Source: Candidatus Parabeggiatoa sp. nov. 2 (GTDB taxonomy: Bacteria > Pseudomonadota > Gammaproteobacteria > Beggiatoales > Beggiatoaceae). From it: 52,076 nt of DNA. Position 1 is the first letter of the stretch, and each line of letters starts with the position of its first letter. The position numbers were made by a program, and so were the translations under genes. The stretch covers positions 1 to 52,076 of the forward strand of contig NBMI01000064.1 in assembly GCA_002085445.1 (NCBI GenBank), given 5' to 3'. Positions 25,936 to 34,877 of the stretch are shown piece by piece. The notes beneath the pieces were generated by a model. It worked only from the letters and a program-made list of their open reading frames with translations, made no database searches and was not told the origin of the DNA.

Positions 25936-26285
25936 TACAGGGATTGTATTAAAGCCACGGATTAAAAGCAATAACGACAGGGATTGTATATAAAAGCAAT
26001 AACTACAAGGATTCGTTATAAAAAAGGATTAAAAAAAGCAATAACTACAGGGATTCGTTAATCGATGCGGATTAAAAGCAATAACTACAGGGATTAGCAA
26101 AGCTTCCCTTCGGTTCGTTATAAAAACGGATTAAAGGCAATCTGTTTGAGACAATCCGTTATTATAACTAATCCCTGTAGTTGCTGTTTGAGACAATCCG
26201 TTATTATAACTAATCCCTGTAGTTGCGGTTTAATGCAATCCGTTATTATAACTAATAATGCAATCCATTCATAAGCAACTCATCC
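25936..26285. repeat. second ACAGGGATT repeat field, with inverted copies
   Basis: Plus-orientation units (CTACAGGGATT) run to about 26120 and reverse-orientation units (AATCCCTGTAGTTGC) from about 26160 to 26225. The field is therefore itself an inverted repeat around ~26140. Confidence 0.75.
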
Positions 26286-26291
26286 TTGTCG

Positions 26292-27031
26292 TTATTTTTT
26301 CGTTGTACTTCCCTTCACAGAAAAACTCGCCTCAAATGTCGTCGCCTGCCACGCAAAATAGGTAACTACAAAATACAAAGTCATCCACAACGCAAAATTC
26401 CATTCCACGACATTCTCCAAGCGAGTATTAAACTCTTCGCCACCATAAAAAGCCCTAACCGGAAGACTAATTAACCCGATAACTAGCAGCGCGACACACA
26501 AACCCAATTTCACTTGATAAATAGAACGAGGCAAATCCACCTGCAAATGCTTCACAAGATACAAAAGACGACTTGCCATCAACAACTGGGCAAGATAAGT
26601 AAAAGCAAAAAAAATGATAACACCATATCTTCTAAGCAACCGATAAACGTGCCCCTCAGAACCCAAAACCGTCGCATACAAAATAAGAAAAACAGCCCCG
26701 ATAATCCCAAAATACAAAATAACACGCAAAAGTTTCGCGGAGCGAAACTTTTGCGTGTTCAATTGATGGCTCCCTGCTTGTCTCCCATAGCAACCAGCCA
26801 TTGGGAAGCCAACTTCCAATAAATCATCATAAAAACAGCACTGGGAATGATAGTGGCACGAAAAACATAGTTGGCTGGACTATACCGCCCAGTTTTACTG
26901 ATAGAAGTGCATCCCTCCAAATAAGGAACACACCACGACACATGCTCAAAATAAGCCGCTACCAGATAAGTAACATGAACTGAAATGAGAGGGAGAAGCC
27001 CGGCAAAGAGCGCGATTGATTTTAACGGCAT
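26292..27031 (-). pseudogene. Frag1/DRAM/Sfk1-like membrane protein gene broken by a palindrome
   Basis: The 5' part (ATG 27031 to 26759) encodes SIALFAGLLPLISVHVTYLV, SISKTGRYSPANYVFRATI and PSAVFMMIYWKLA. The 3' part, in another frame, encodes LLRVILYFGIIGAVFLILYA, FFAFTYLAQLLMASRLLYLV and two more helices. Together they give a six-helix protein of ~235 residues, with an SI..TG...P..Y.FR stretch recalling the Frag1/DRAM/Sfk1 family. A perfect 39-base palindrome (26721-26759) lies exactly where the frame changes. The simplest reading is that its insertion (with a small deletion) shifted the frame. The family call is moderate and the interruption is clear. Confidence 0.65.
26721..26759. repeat. 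39-base perfect palindrome inside a gene, 18-3-18
   Basis: Arms AACACGCAAAAGTTTCGC and its complement surround GGA. It shares the GCAAAAGTTT core with the palindromes at 329, 1187, 20601 and 31659. It supplies the stop region of the 5' part of the membrane-protein gene and shifts the reading frame. Confidence 0.8.
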
Positions 27032-27049
27032 ATTTAAACCAAGATTGGG

Positions 27050-27190
27050 AACGGTTAGATCGTGCAAACTGAAATTTGCACTCCAGACGGAGTCCAAGCT
27101 TTAGCTTGCCTCGTGCAACTAAAGTTTGTACTCCAACTTTGGTGGAGTCCAAGCTTGAGCAAGGCTCATGCAAATGGACAAGGTAACAAT
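27050..27190. repeat. CAACTAAAGTTTGTACTCC-type degenerate repeats
   Basis: Several diverged relatives of the CCAAACTAAAGTTTGG family (GCAAACTGAAATTTGCACTCC, GCAACTAAAGTTTGTACTCC) fill the gap between the membrane-protein gene and the solute-binding protein gene. Confidence 0.55.
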
Positions 27191-27216
27191 GAGCCTTTAA
27201 CCTTTCCACTTTCCAA

Positions 27217-28014
27217 TCAAGACTTTTCCTCAACGCACTCTTTATAAGATTTCTCTCTCTGTCTCTGGCATTTCTTGTGCTTCTTCTTGATTTTTATGAA
27301 AATGCCCCTAAAATAAATTTTTCTCAAGCCCTGATTAAAATCTATCAGCTTCCGATAAGCGTTGGTCGCTTTTTTGGAAATAGCCACATAAATCTTATTC
27401 ATGGCAAGAAAGGGCCTGATGAATACTATCTCTTTACGGATTCCGGGGATTTCCTTTTCCAGAAATTTCAGACGAAATTTACCAACGGCTCGACTATCCG
27501 CCATCAAATCGATCTCTCGGTTGTAGAGCTTTTTCAATCCCTCATCCAAATTGGGAACCTCAACTTTGGTGAGATAATCGGCCGAGTCAAACTTTTTACT
27601 CGTCGCATAGCCTTTAACCACGCCAATTTTATATTTCTTGAGATCGGTCAACTCTTTGAATGAAATACCAACATCTTTTCTCTTAAAAAAACCCGTGCGA
27701 ACTTGTCCAATCGGTGCCGAAAAGTAGTACAAATCAGCCCGTTCGCCGGTGTAATAGGCACCCAATAACGCATCATAATATCCAGCCTGTGTGTCCTCAA
27801 GCGCCTTTATCCAAGGTATAAACCTGATTTCGACTTCATCATAACCTCGAGCTTTTAAAGCCGCTATGGCAACCTCAGAAACCCAACCCTTGTTGGGCAA
27901 ATTCTCACCATAATAGGGAGGAAAATCGACCGTTACGAAAGTAAACCTTTTTCCGGCAAAACACGGCGCGGAATAGAGCAGCGTCACAATTAGAAAGAAA
28001 ACAATACGTTTCAT
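27217..28014 (-). CDS. periplasmic solute-binding protein, family 3 type
   Basis: A 265-residue secreted protein with a signal peptide (MKRIVFFLIVTLLYSAPCFA) and a family 3 solute-binding fold. FVTVDFPPYYGENL opens domain 1, AALKARGYDEVEIRFIPW follows, then DALLGAYYTGERADLYYFS, and domain 2 starts KKYKIGVVKGYATS. Such proteins bind amino acids or similar small ligands for ABC uptake or sensor input. No permease or sensor is adjacent, as is common for orphan copies. The C-terminal tail (KIKKKHKKCQRQREKSYKEC) is unusually Lys/Cys-rich and may read into non-family sequence. The start ATG 28014 has a weak GGATAA site. Confidence 0.82.
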   Translation of the reverse strand: MKRIVFFLIVTLLYSAPCFAGKRFTFVTVDFPPYYGENLPNKGWVSEVAIAALKARGYDEVEIRFIPWIKALEDTQAGYYDALLGAYYTGERADLYYFSAPIGQVRTGFFKRKDVGISFKELTDLKKYKIGVVKGYATSKKFDSADYLTKVEVPNLDEGLKKLYNREIDLMADSRAVGKFRLKFLEKEIPGIRKEIVFIRPFLAMNKIYVAISKKATNAYRKLIDFNQGLRKIYFRGIFIKIKKKHKKCQRQREKSYKECVEEKS

Positions 28015-28029
28015 CTTTATCCACCCATA

Positions 28030-28865
28030 GAAAAATGTCTCAAAAGACTTGGGTTATTTTTCAAGTCCTTTGAACAACAAACGATAAGCAAAAAACCAAG
28101 GGTTCAGGCATAGTACCCAATTTATTAACAAATCTTCACAAACAATACCAATTCTTCGGCAGGTGCTGGAAAAAATGATTGACTTTTATGAGAACTTTTT
28201 TATACTATTCAGCGTTATAAAGCGGCAGGTATCTGGTTCAGTACTCATCCTGGAGTACAGGTAAAACCAGAGACTTACAATCATGAAATTTGCGTTTCCC
28301 CAAGCGAATTCAGATTGTATAAAGCGGCTCTCTCTCATTTTCGGTAGCATGCAGGCAGATTCACCCACTCTTAGGAGTGCTATTGTTAACTTTTGTTAAC
28401 ATAAATGAATCGGTTAAACTTGGATTGAACCACCTCTGAGCCGCACCTCACCCACCGTGCGTACTGTATTGAGCGCTACCGGCATCTCGTCTTTTGATTC
28501 TACACCAACATAGTTTAACCTGAGAGATTGTCGTAATCAAAATTTTTTTCTATTAAAAAGTTTCCCAGAACAAGCGTGAGTCCGTCGAGACTGCCCAAGG
28601 CGACCGTGCCACCTTATGACAAAGAAATATTTATTTTACCACTTTGATTGCCTTGTGTGGATACTAACCACTCATCTGCACGGCCCACCGACCGGAAAAA
28701 ATAGAATTTATTATTTAAAATCAATTCTTTACATAACACGACACCGCGAGCCGATTGACTTATATTGAACGATCTTCAAATCCGTGAAAATGACGAAGGG
28801 CCAACTTGTCATTAAATTTAATGTCAAATTATACACTTGCTTATGTCATTTTTCATTAGTATAAC
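28030..28865. other. gene-free interval with possible structured RNA
   Basis: No convincing gene is seen. On the minus strand, 28440-28475 reads as GTACGCACGGTGGGTGAGG followed by TGCGGCTCAGAGGTGG, a stem similar in style to the GAGCCG/ACGGTTC stem near the 3' end of group II intron ORFs. No reverse transcriptase is present. The stretch at 28780-28850 resembles 34185-34260 (GACGAAGGGCCAAC with TAAATTTAA runs), which is another dispersed repeat. Confidence 0.35.
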
Positions 28866-28870
28866 GAATG

Positions 28871-29108
28871 GTTTTTTGGTTAACGACTTTGCCAGATTGA
28901 CCAATTTAAGAAACTCAGCGCGATAGCCAAACAGATCATCACCACGCGCTCCTCGCGCAAAGCTCAAAATATCGTCATAAAAAAAAGCGTCAAGATACTT
29001 GCCGCCGCGCAATTGTTGACCAAAGGCCGCCACGGCGGCCGAAAAACGCTTGCAGGTGTTATCCACCGTCTCAATAATATCTCGCTTTTGAACCGGCCAT
29101 TCAAGCAT
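28871..29108 (-). pseudogene. duplicated 3' end of the VWA lipoprotein gene
   Basis: The frame encodes LEWPVQKRDIIETVDNT, then FSAAVAAFGQQLRGGKYLDA and GYRAEFLKLVNLAKSLT, almost the same as the last ~78 residues of the gene at 29379-31007. Two codons are lost after DNT, a few substitutions occur, and the native stop is replaced by a short extension. It lacks the rest of the gene and any plausible start context. It lies ~270 bases downstream of its parent in the same orientation, separated by GAAAACTG repeats. Confidence 0.88.
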
Positions 29109-29375
29109 GAAAAATGAAAACTGAAAACTGAAAAGTTGAAAAACTTTTGCGTTAGTTTGTAAATGGATAATCGTAATGCGAATTAAGGGTTGAATTGAAT
29201 CATAAAAAATGTTTTTCTCCGAAAAAATTGTGCCTAGATGACTTAAAAATGAAAACTGAAAACTGAAAACTGAAAACTGAATTTTAGGCTTTGGCCTAAA
29301 AGGCTAAATTTTAGGAGAAAAAAAGGTTCATTCTTCATTTTTCATTTTTCATTTTTCATTAATATATTGCGTCGC
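29109..29375. repeat. GAAAACT tandem runs and CATTTTTCATT repeats
   Basis: Runs of GAAAACTGAAAACTG occur at ~29112-29140 and ~29250-29280, and CATTTTTCATTTTTCATT near 29340. TTTAGGCTTTGGCCTAAA makes a hairpin near 29283. No gene is seen. Confidence 0.6.
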
Positions 29376-29378
29376 TCG

Positions 29379-31007
29379 TTATTGGTGGCTTAACGACTTT
29401 GCCAGATTAACCAATTTAATAAACTCAGCGCGATAGCCAAACGGATCATCACCACGCGCACCACGCGCAACGCTCAAAATATCGTCATAAGAAAAAGCGT
29501 CAAGATACTTGCCACCGCGCAATTGTTGACCAAAGGCCGCCACGGCGGCCGAAAAACGAAAACGCTCGCTGGTGTTATCCACCGTCTCGATAATATCTCG
29601 CTTTTGAACAGGCCATTCAAGCAATTTGCTAGTCTCTCCGTCAGGCGCTTTGTAACGCAGACGCAAAAATGCTAACTCATTGCCATGCCGCCCCGATGGG
29701 GAGGTTTTGTTATCACCATAGCGCCGATTTTCCAAACGTTGCCCACCGCTGCCCACTAACGCGATTTCATACAACGCGGTGACGGTATGCCCGGCACCGA
29801 TTTCTCCCGCGTCAACTTTATCGTTGCTAAAATCTTCACGCTTTAACAAACGATTTTCGTAGCCAATCAAACGATATTCTGCCACGGTGGCCGGATTAAA
29901 TTCAACTTGAATTTTAACATCTTTGGCTATCGTGTTGAGAGTGGATGACATTTCGTCCACTAACACTTTTTGCGCTTCGTTAAGCGTGTCGATGTAGGCA
30001 TAATTACCATTACCGGCATCGGCCAATTGTTCCATCAGCTGATCATTATAATTACCGGTGCCAAAGCCAAGCGTTGTCAAAAAAATCCCGCTTTGGCGTT
30101 TGTCTTCGACAAGATTTTTTAGTGCCTCAAAATTCACGGTGCCAACATTAAAATCCCCATCGGTTGCCAACAACACGCGATTAATGCCACCCTTAATAAA
30201 AGCTTCCTGCGCGGTGCTATAAGCCAATTGTATCCCGGCACTGCCATGGGTTGAACCTCCGGCCGTTAGACGATCTAAGGCCGCATTAATTTTGCCGCTT
30301 TCACTGCCCGGGGTGGGTTTCAACACTAAGCCAGCGGCCCCGGCATACACCACCAATGAGACTTTATCCTTGTTTGTCAATTGCTTACTGAGCAATTTGA
30401 GGGCCGACTTGAGCAAATCCAATTTGTCTGGACTTTCCATAGAGCCAGACACATCTACCAAAAACACCAAATTAGCCGGTGGCAATTTTTCTTTAGGAAT
30501 GTCATAGCCTTTGATACCAATGTGTAGCAAATGCGTTTTCTTATTCCAAGGCGTTGGCGCGATTTCCGTCGTCACCCCAAAGGGCGGATTATGGCTTTCT
30601 GGCAACGGATAATCGTAGCTAAAATAATTAATCATTTCTTCGACACGCACCGCATCATGTTGGGGCAACTGCCCATTGTTTAGCCAGCGCCGCACATTAG
30701 CGTAAGCACCGGTATCAACATCAATACTAAAAGTGGAGACGGGATGTTCGCTCACCTGCTTAGTGGGATTGTCGTCAAAATTGGCGTAGTTTTCACGATT
30801 CACCGGCGGTGGCAGTGGCGGCGGTTCTGCAAACCTTAAATTTAAATGGGCCTGTGCGGGACTTGGCATGATAGCGCCACTCAGCGATGACTCCGCCGGG
30901 GGTGCTGACGCTGTGGGTACTGGCTTCGCCGGGGATGCACAGCCGCCCAACAAAAAACCACTTAACAAACTTAACAAGCCTAAAACGACAAACATATTTC
31001 TATACAT
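29379..31007 (-). CDS. VWA-domain lipoprotein, YfbK-like
   Basis: This 542-residue protein has a lipoprotein signal (LLSLLSGFLLGGC, Cys near 22) and a Pro/Ala-rich linker. An N-terminal YfbK-type domain follows (HPVSTFSIDVDTGAYANVRR, VRVEEMINYFSYDYP). The von Willebrand factor A domain has a complete metal site (FLVDVSGSM near 184, GGSTHGSAG, LLATDGDFNVG). The C-terminal domain is of the YfbK_C/DUF3520 type (EFNPATVAEYRLIGYENRLL, then LRLRYKAPDG). Such proteins face the periplasm, and their ligand is unknown. ATG 31007 is chosen for the lipobox and an AAAGGAAA site 7 bases upstream. The 3' end is duplicated downstream at 28871-29108. Confidence 0.9.
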   Translation of the reverse strand: MYRNMFVVLGLLSLLSGFLLGGCASPAKPVPTASAPPAESSLSGAIMPSPAQAHLNLRFAEPPPLPPPVNRENYANFDDNPTKQVSEHPVSTFSIDVDTGAYANVRRWLNNGQLPQHDAVRVEEMINYFSYDYPLPESHNPPFGVTTEIAPTPWNKKTHLLHIGIKGYDIPKEKLPPANLVFLVDVSGSMESPDKLDLLKSALKLLSKQLTNKDKVSLVVYAGAAGLVLKPTPGSESGKINAALDRLTAGGSTHGSAGIQLAYSTAQEAFIKGGINRVLLATDGDFNVGTVNFEALKNLVEDKRQSGIFLTTLGFGTGNYNDQLMEQLADAGNGNYAYIDTLNEAQKVLVDEMSSTLNTIAKDVKIQVEFNPATVAEYRLIGYENRLLKREDFSNDKVDAGEIGAGHTVTALYEIALVGSGGQRLENRRYGDNKTSPSGRHGNELAFLRLRYKAPDGETSKLLEWPVQKRDIIETVDNTSERFRFSAAVAAFGQQLRGGKYLDAFSYDDILSVARGARGDDPFGYRAEFIKLVNLAKSLSHQ

Positions 31008-31079
31008 GGTGGTTTCCTTTTTTTGGGTAATGGGTAATTGGTAATTGGTAACAAGGTTCCAGTACTCTGTCAATATTGT

Positions 31080-31265
31080 TTTGACGGGTAAAATACCTCT
31101 TAAATCCGTCCAAACTTTAGTTTGGCAGTCGTCCAAACTTTAGTTTGGCAGTCGTCGTTTGGCAGTCGTCCAAACTAAAGTTTGGCAGTTAATGGCCGTG
31201 CCAAGTTAAAACTGGCCGACGACTAAAACCCGTCAATAGAACATTGACAGAGTACTAGTACTCTG
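31080..31265. repeat. CCAAACT-AGTTTGG cluster and GTACTCTGTCA pairs
   Basis: At least three copies of CCAAACTTTAGTTTGGCAGTCG lie within 100 bases, one in inverted orientation. AGTACTCTGTCAAT near 31070 and ATTGACAGAGTACTAGTACT near 31243 form an inverted pair enclosing ~170 bases. Confidence 0.7.
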
Positions 31266-31279
31266 TCAGGGAATATACT

Positions 31280-31735
31280 GCACACAATTTGCGTTTTTTC
31301 TCGTAGCGAAGCTCTGAAACTTTCGTATCAAGCGAAGCGAGATAAACTTCGTTCTTCGCTATGCGAGATAACCTCGTTCTTCGCTATGCGAGATAACGAA
31401 ACGAAGTAACTTCCGCTTCCGCAGATAAGTTTGAGAACCGCAACACACGCCTAAATCCCCTGACGTAAGGGGACTTGTCGCACTCCCCGATTGGACGGGC
31501 TGGGGGCGTGTCCATTCCCCGATTGGACGGGGTAGGGAGTGTGTCAAGAGCTATTATTATCTCGCGACGCTCTGAAACTTTCGTTCTTCGCTATGCGAGA
31601 TAACATCGTTCTTCGCTATGCGAGATAAGTTTGTAACGGTGTCAAGTATAAAACCCAGCGTCGGCAAAAGTTTCGGCAGCGGAAACTTTTGCCGACGAAG
31701 TCACTTCGATAGAGGAGACGAAGCAAAATTTTTGC
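31280..31735. repeat. CTTCGCTATGCGAGATAA repeats, Acidovorax-style short palindromes, and a 39-base palindrome
   Basis: Units of GTTCTTCGCTATGCGAGATAA occur four times, mixed with GATTGGACGGG pairs (31490-31530). The palindrome at 31659-31697 has arms CGTCGGCAAAAGTTTC around GGCAGCG. No gene is seen. Style here only means that short palindromes are interspersed; no taxon is implied. Confidence 0.6.
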
Positions 31736-32460
31736 CTATAGATATTCAGATAATTATTTAGTCCCCTTTAGGGGACTTGAGCTTTTAGATGGCGGTTTTG
31801 AAATTATTTGCCTGAAAATCTATCGAAAAATTCTGAAAGGGGTGCGTTATTTTGTCGCCGAACATAGACATGAAAGTGAAATTTTGCGCCGGCCGATTTC
31901 CATAATCGGAGGACGGGCCATTTTTTGGGTGTTTTTTTTGGACGTAAAGCTAAAAAAATAAATGCCATGAGACCAAGCTTTTCCGTTGATTATTATGAAT
32001 AACGCTTTATTATAAGAGACTGTTTAAAAATAGAGGCAATATTAACGACAATGACTAGATAACTTTTTGGCTTGTCTCGTTTACTAGGGAGAAACCTTTT
32101 CAAAAAAACTAATTGTAAATAATGATTCTATAACGTCTTATATTAACAGAACAAATTGAAGCTTTCTTAAAAATGACGGCAGTTATGACGATTTAATCGT
32201 CTGACCTCTTATAATATAAATACGCACTTTTATTAAGGCTATTACCAAAATACGCGGCTCTCTGAGGGTCGCTTTTTTGACTAAAAAACGCTATTTTTAT
32301 AAAAATTACGCTATTAATTAATTATTAACAATAAACACTCATTTAACTCACTTAAAATTCTATTTATTAGAAAATTTACGGGGGTTATATTTTTGAAAAG
32401 TTATTTTTTATAGAACCTAACTTATTGTTAAATTAAGAGAAATATGATTTTTACCAACAG
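31736..32460. other. gene-free interval with a possible small transcript
   Basis: No gene is seen in 725 bases, and this part lacks the dispersed repeats found elsewhere. A TATAAT box at about 32209-32214 is followed ~40 bases later by a hairpin with T-tail (32254-32278), a layout that could produce a ~60-nucleotide RNA. The -35 region is not convincing. Confidence 0.35.
32254..32278 (+). terminator. candidate rho-independent terminator
   Basis: GCGGCTC and GGGTCGC pair (two G-U pairs) around TCTGA and are followed directly by six T residues. No gene ends upstream on this strand within 1 kb, so it may end a small RNA. Confidence 0.5.
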
Positions 32461-32462
32461 AG

Positions 32463-32491
32463 AAATCCGATTTCTTCAAGAAATCGGATTT
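32463..32491 (-). terminator. hairpin just after the CAP-domain gene
   Basis: AAATCCGATTTCTT pairs with AAGAAATCGGATTT around one C, 12 bases beyond the stop codon. It is the third member of the AATCCGATTT hairpin family that sits after stop codons. Confidence 0.55.
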
Positions 32492-32502
32492 ATTCGGCAT
32501 TA

Positions 32503-34039
32503 TTACTTAAAGCCGTAATTGGTGACTCTAAACACGAGCTTGTCCGAGTCCACTAACTCTGAATCTAAATCCGCCCAGAATACGGCAGTCTCAGCCTCAG
32601 AAGGCGTGTAGTGCAGGGTTGGAATATGCATTTTCAGTTCCGAAGAGAGCGTTGCCGGTTCACAAGCCTCACAAGCCCCAACCACATTATCCTTAACGCC
32701 GTAATTGCTCACTTCAAATAAGTTGCCCCGGTACGCCAAATCCATCCATAGCACCCTTGTCTCACCTTGATAAGGCGTATAATGCAGGATTGGGAGATGC
32801 GCCTTCAGTTCTGGGGTGAGGGTTGCCGGTTCACAAGCCTCAGCCACATCAGCACTGATTTTAACGACAAAACTTCGTCCACCTGAAAAACTAAAAGTGG
32901 CCCGTTGTCCGACGTTACCCGTTAAATTTATCCGCAGCGTATTGCCATCTACAAATTCGGTATCCACCGTCATACCTGAATTGTAACGGTAATTGACTTG
33001 ACTTATATTAGAAAAACGGGCGGTAGGTGGGACATAGACTGCCAACGCTGACGTATTCGGTGATATCGAGATCACTTCATCCCCCCCTTGAACAGTGTAC
33101 AAAGGCACACCCACGCCTCTGGTTTTAAAGCCCCATCTCAGCGTATCTGCACCCGAAGGACTCGTGTATGTTGCTTGAACCCGATAAGCCGTCTCCCACT
33201 CCAAACGCTCCAACGGAAACAGCGCATACTCAAGCGCAGAAAGTTTCCCATTGGGATCAGTGCTTTCAGTCAAAAGCCGAGTCGGCTGTACTTCACTGTT
33301 GTCAGACTCACGATAAAGCTTAAACTCTGTCACTTCGACATCCGTGAAAGTCAGAGGATTAAATTGGATAGAAATCGGATAACCCGAAACCGAATAATCA
33401 GGTAACGGATCAGGCGATTCTTCAAAAAAAGCGGGAGGCACATCGCTGCCGCCATCGGCAGGCCACAAGACAATGTTTGGATTATTGCCTTGCACCATCA
33501 CTTGCGCGTTTTCAAAATCAGTGGCATTGATATTAATATCGGGCTCACAGACGTTGTAATAATAACGCCCAAAGCCTGAAAAGGCCGAGCCTTCACAAAG
33601 CGCGTTAAGCCCAGAGTTGCCCATGTTATAAACATAAACACTATGAGCACTCGGATCAGACAGCGAAACCTTGCCAATACCAATACCGACTTCATTATTG
33701 GCCAAATCCAAAAAACCAAAGCGGTGATAAATTGCACTCATCAGGCCTTCAATAGAGTCGATACTATCAGCGCTTCCAGAAGAAACGTTCTCCGATACCG
33801 CTAAACTGCGATAACCGGCGAAAGCCGTCCGATCTTTTGGAGCAACCCCAGTAAATCCGGGTGTTCCTTCCGACTCATAATGACCGGTGAGCAAATTATC
33901 GGCCAAATAGTTAGCATGATTAAAGGCCGATTGTTCAAGTTGCAGGTTTGGTGAAAATTCCGCTATCATAGACACCCGCATGGGCTATTCCCACACTAAA
34001 AACTAAAGGTAATAAGGTAAAGGTACGTTTCATTCTCAT
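32503..34039 (-). pseudogene. secreted CAP-domain (SCP/YkwD-like) protein with frameshift after the signal peptide
   Basis: From ATG 34039 the minus strand encodes a signal peptide (MRMKRTFTLLPLVFSVGIAH), but that frame stops at 33935. The main frame, open from about 33981 to 32503, holds the CAP domain (SPNLQLEQSAFNHANYLADN, GHYESEGTPGFTGVAP, SENVSSGSADSIDSIEGLM, YHRFGFLD and VGIGIG). Then come beta-rich segments and two copies of a ~55-residue C-terminal repeat (CEPATLTPELKAHLPILHY and CEPATLSSELKMHIPTLHY). A single indel between about 33965 and 34005 would join signal and domain. The repeat type, ending in VSNYGVK or VTNYGFK, may be a surface-anchoring or sorting module. If the shift is real, the protein is not exported. 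Confidence 0.75.
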
Positions 34040-34139
34040 TATTACGGCGCAAGCAAAGCACCGCCTCCGTTCATAATCCAAAAAGTTAATAACTGTAAGA
34101 TTAGCGTTCCATTCCCACTTTCGCAACCGCTGTCACCAC

Positions 34140-34870
34140 TCGCACTCTGATTTGTGACAATTCAGTTTCAGATCACAATTTTATTGACGAAGGGCCAACC
34201 TCTCATAAAATTAACTGTAAAATTAGAGACTTATGTAATAGATTGGCATTTTTAATTTTTAATTTTTAATTTTTCATGAGTTATGATTGGACTTTGAGTT
34301 TTCACCCTCACCCTAGTAGTCTGTCAAGGTGATATTTAAATCACAATAGATTTTAGGTTAACAATTAACCATTAACAATTAACCATTAACCATTAACCAT
34401 TAACAATTAGCGATTAACTATTAACACTTAACAATTAGCTTCGCTGAGCTTTAGTTTGGCAAGCGTCGTTTTGGCAGTCGTCCAAACTTTAGTTTGGCAG
34501 GAGTCAAGAGTCCAAACTTTAGTTTGGCAGTCGTTAATCAATTCGCTAACCTGGCACTCAAAAAACCGCTTTGGAAAAACACCTTAGCACTTTTCATTTT
34601 TCATTTTTCATTTTGATTCAAGGGTATTGCCAAACTAAAGTTTGGACTCCTGCCAAACGACGACTGCCAAACTCAAGTTTGGACGACTGACGACTGCCAA
34701 ACTCAAGTTTGGACGACTGTCAAACGACTCCTGCCAAACTCAAGTTTGGACGACTACCTTCCTGACGTTTGGACGGATTTAAGGGTATTGCCAAACTAAA
34801 GTTTGGACGGATTCACACTGATCACTTAAACTTCTCACTGATAAACGTTCTGTATAAACAATAACGTCGC
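34140..34870. repeat. repeat field upstream of the lipid synthase
   Basis: The field contains AACAATTAACCATTAACC tandem runs (34358-34430) and at least eight CCAAACT-AGTTTGG units in both orientations between 34440 and 34810, with CGACTGCCAAACTCAAGTTT variants. CATTTTTCATT runs occur near 34590. The promoter of the synthase gene must lie within or just after this field. No clear -35/-10 pair was found. Confidence 0.7.
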
Positions 34871-34877
34871 ACACAAC

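Noticed and set aside
28186..28368. 60-codon minus-strand frame upstream of the solute-binding protein gene
   Set aside because: No ribosome binding site, family or membrane pattern supports it.
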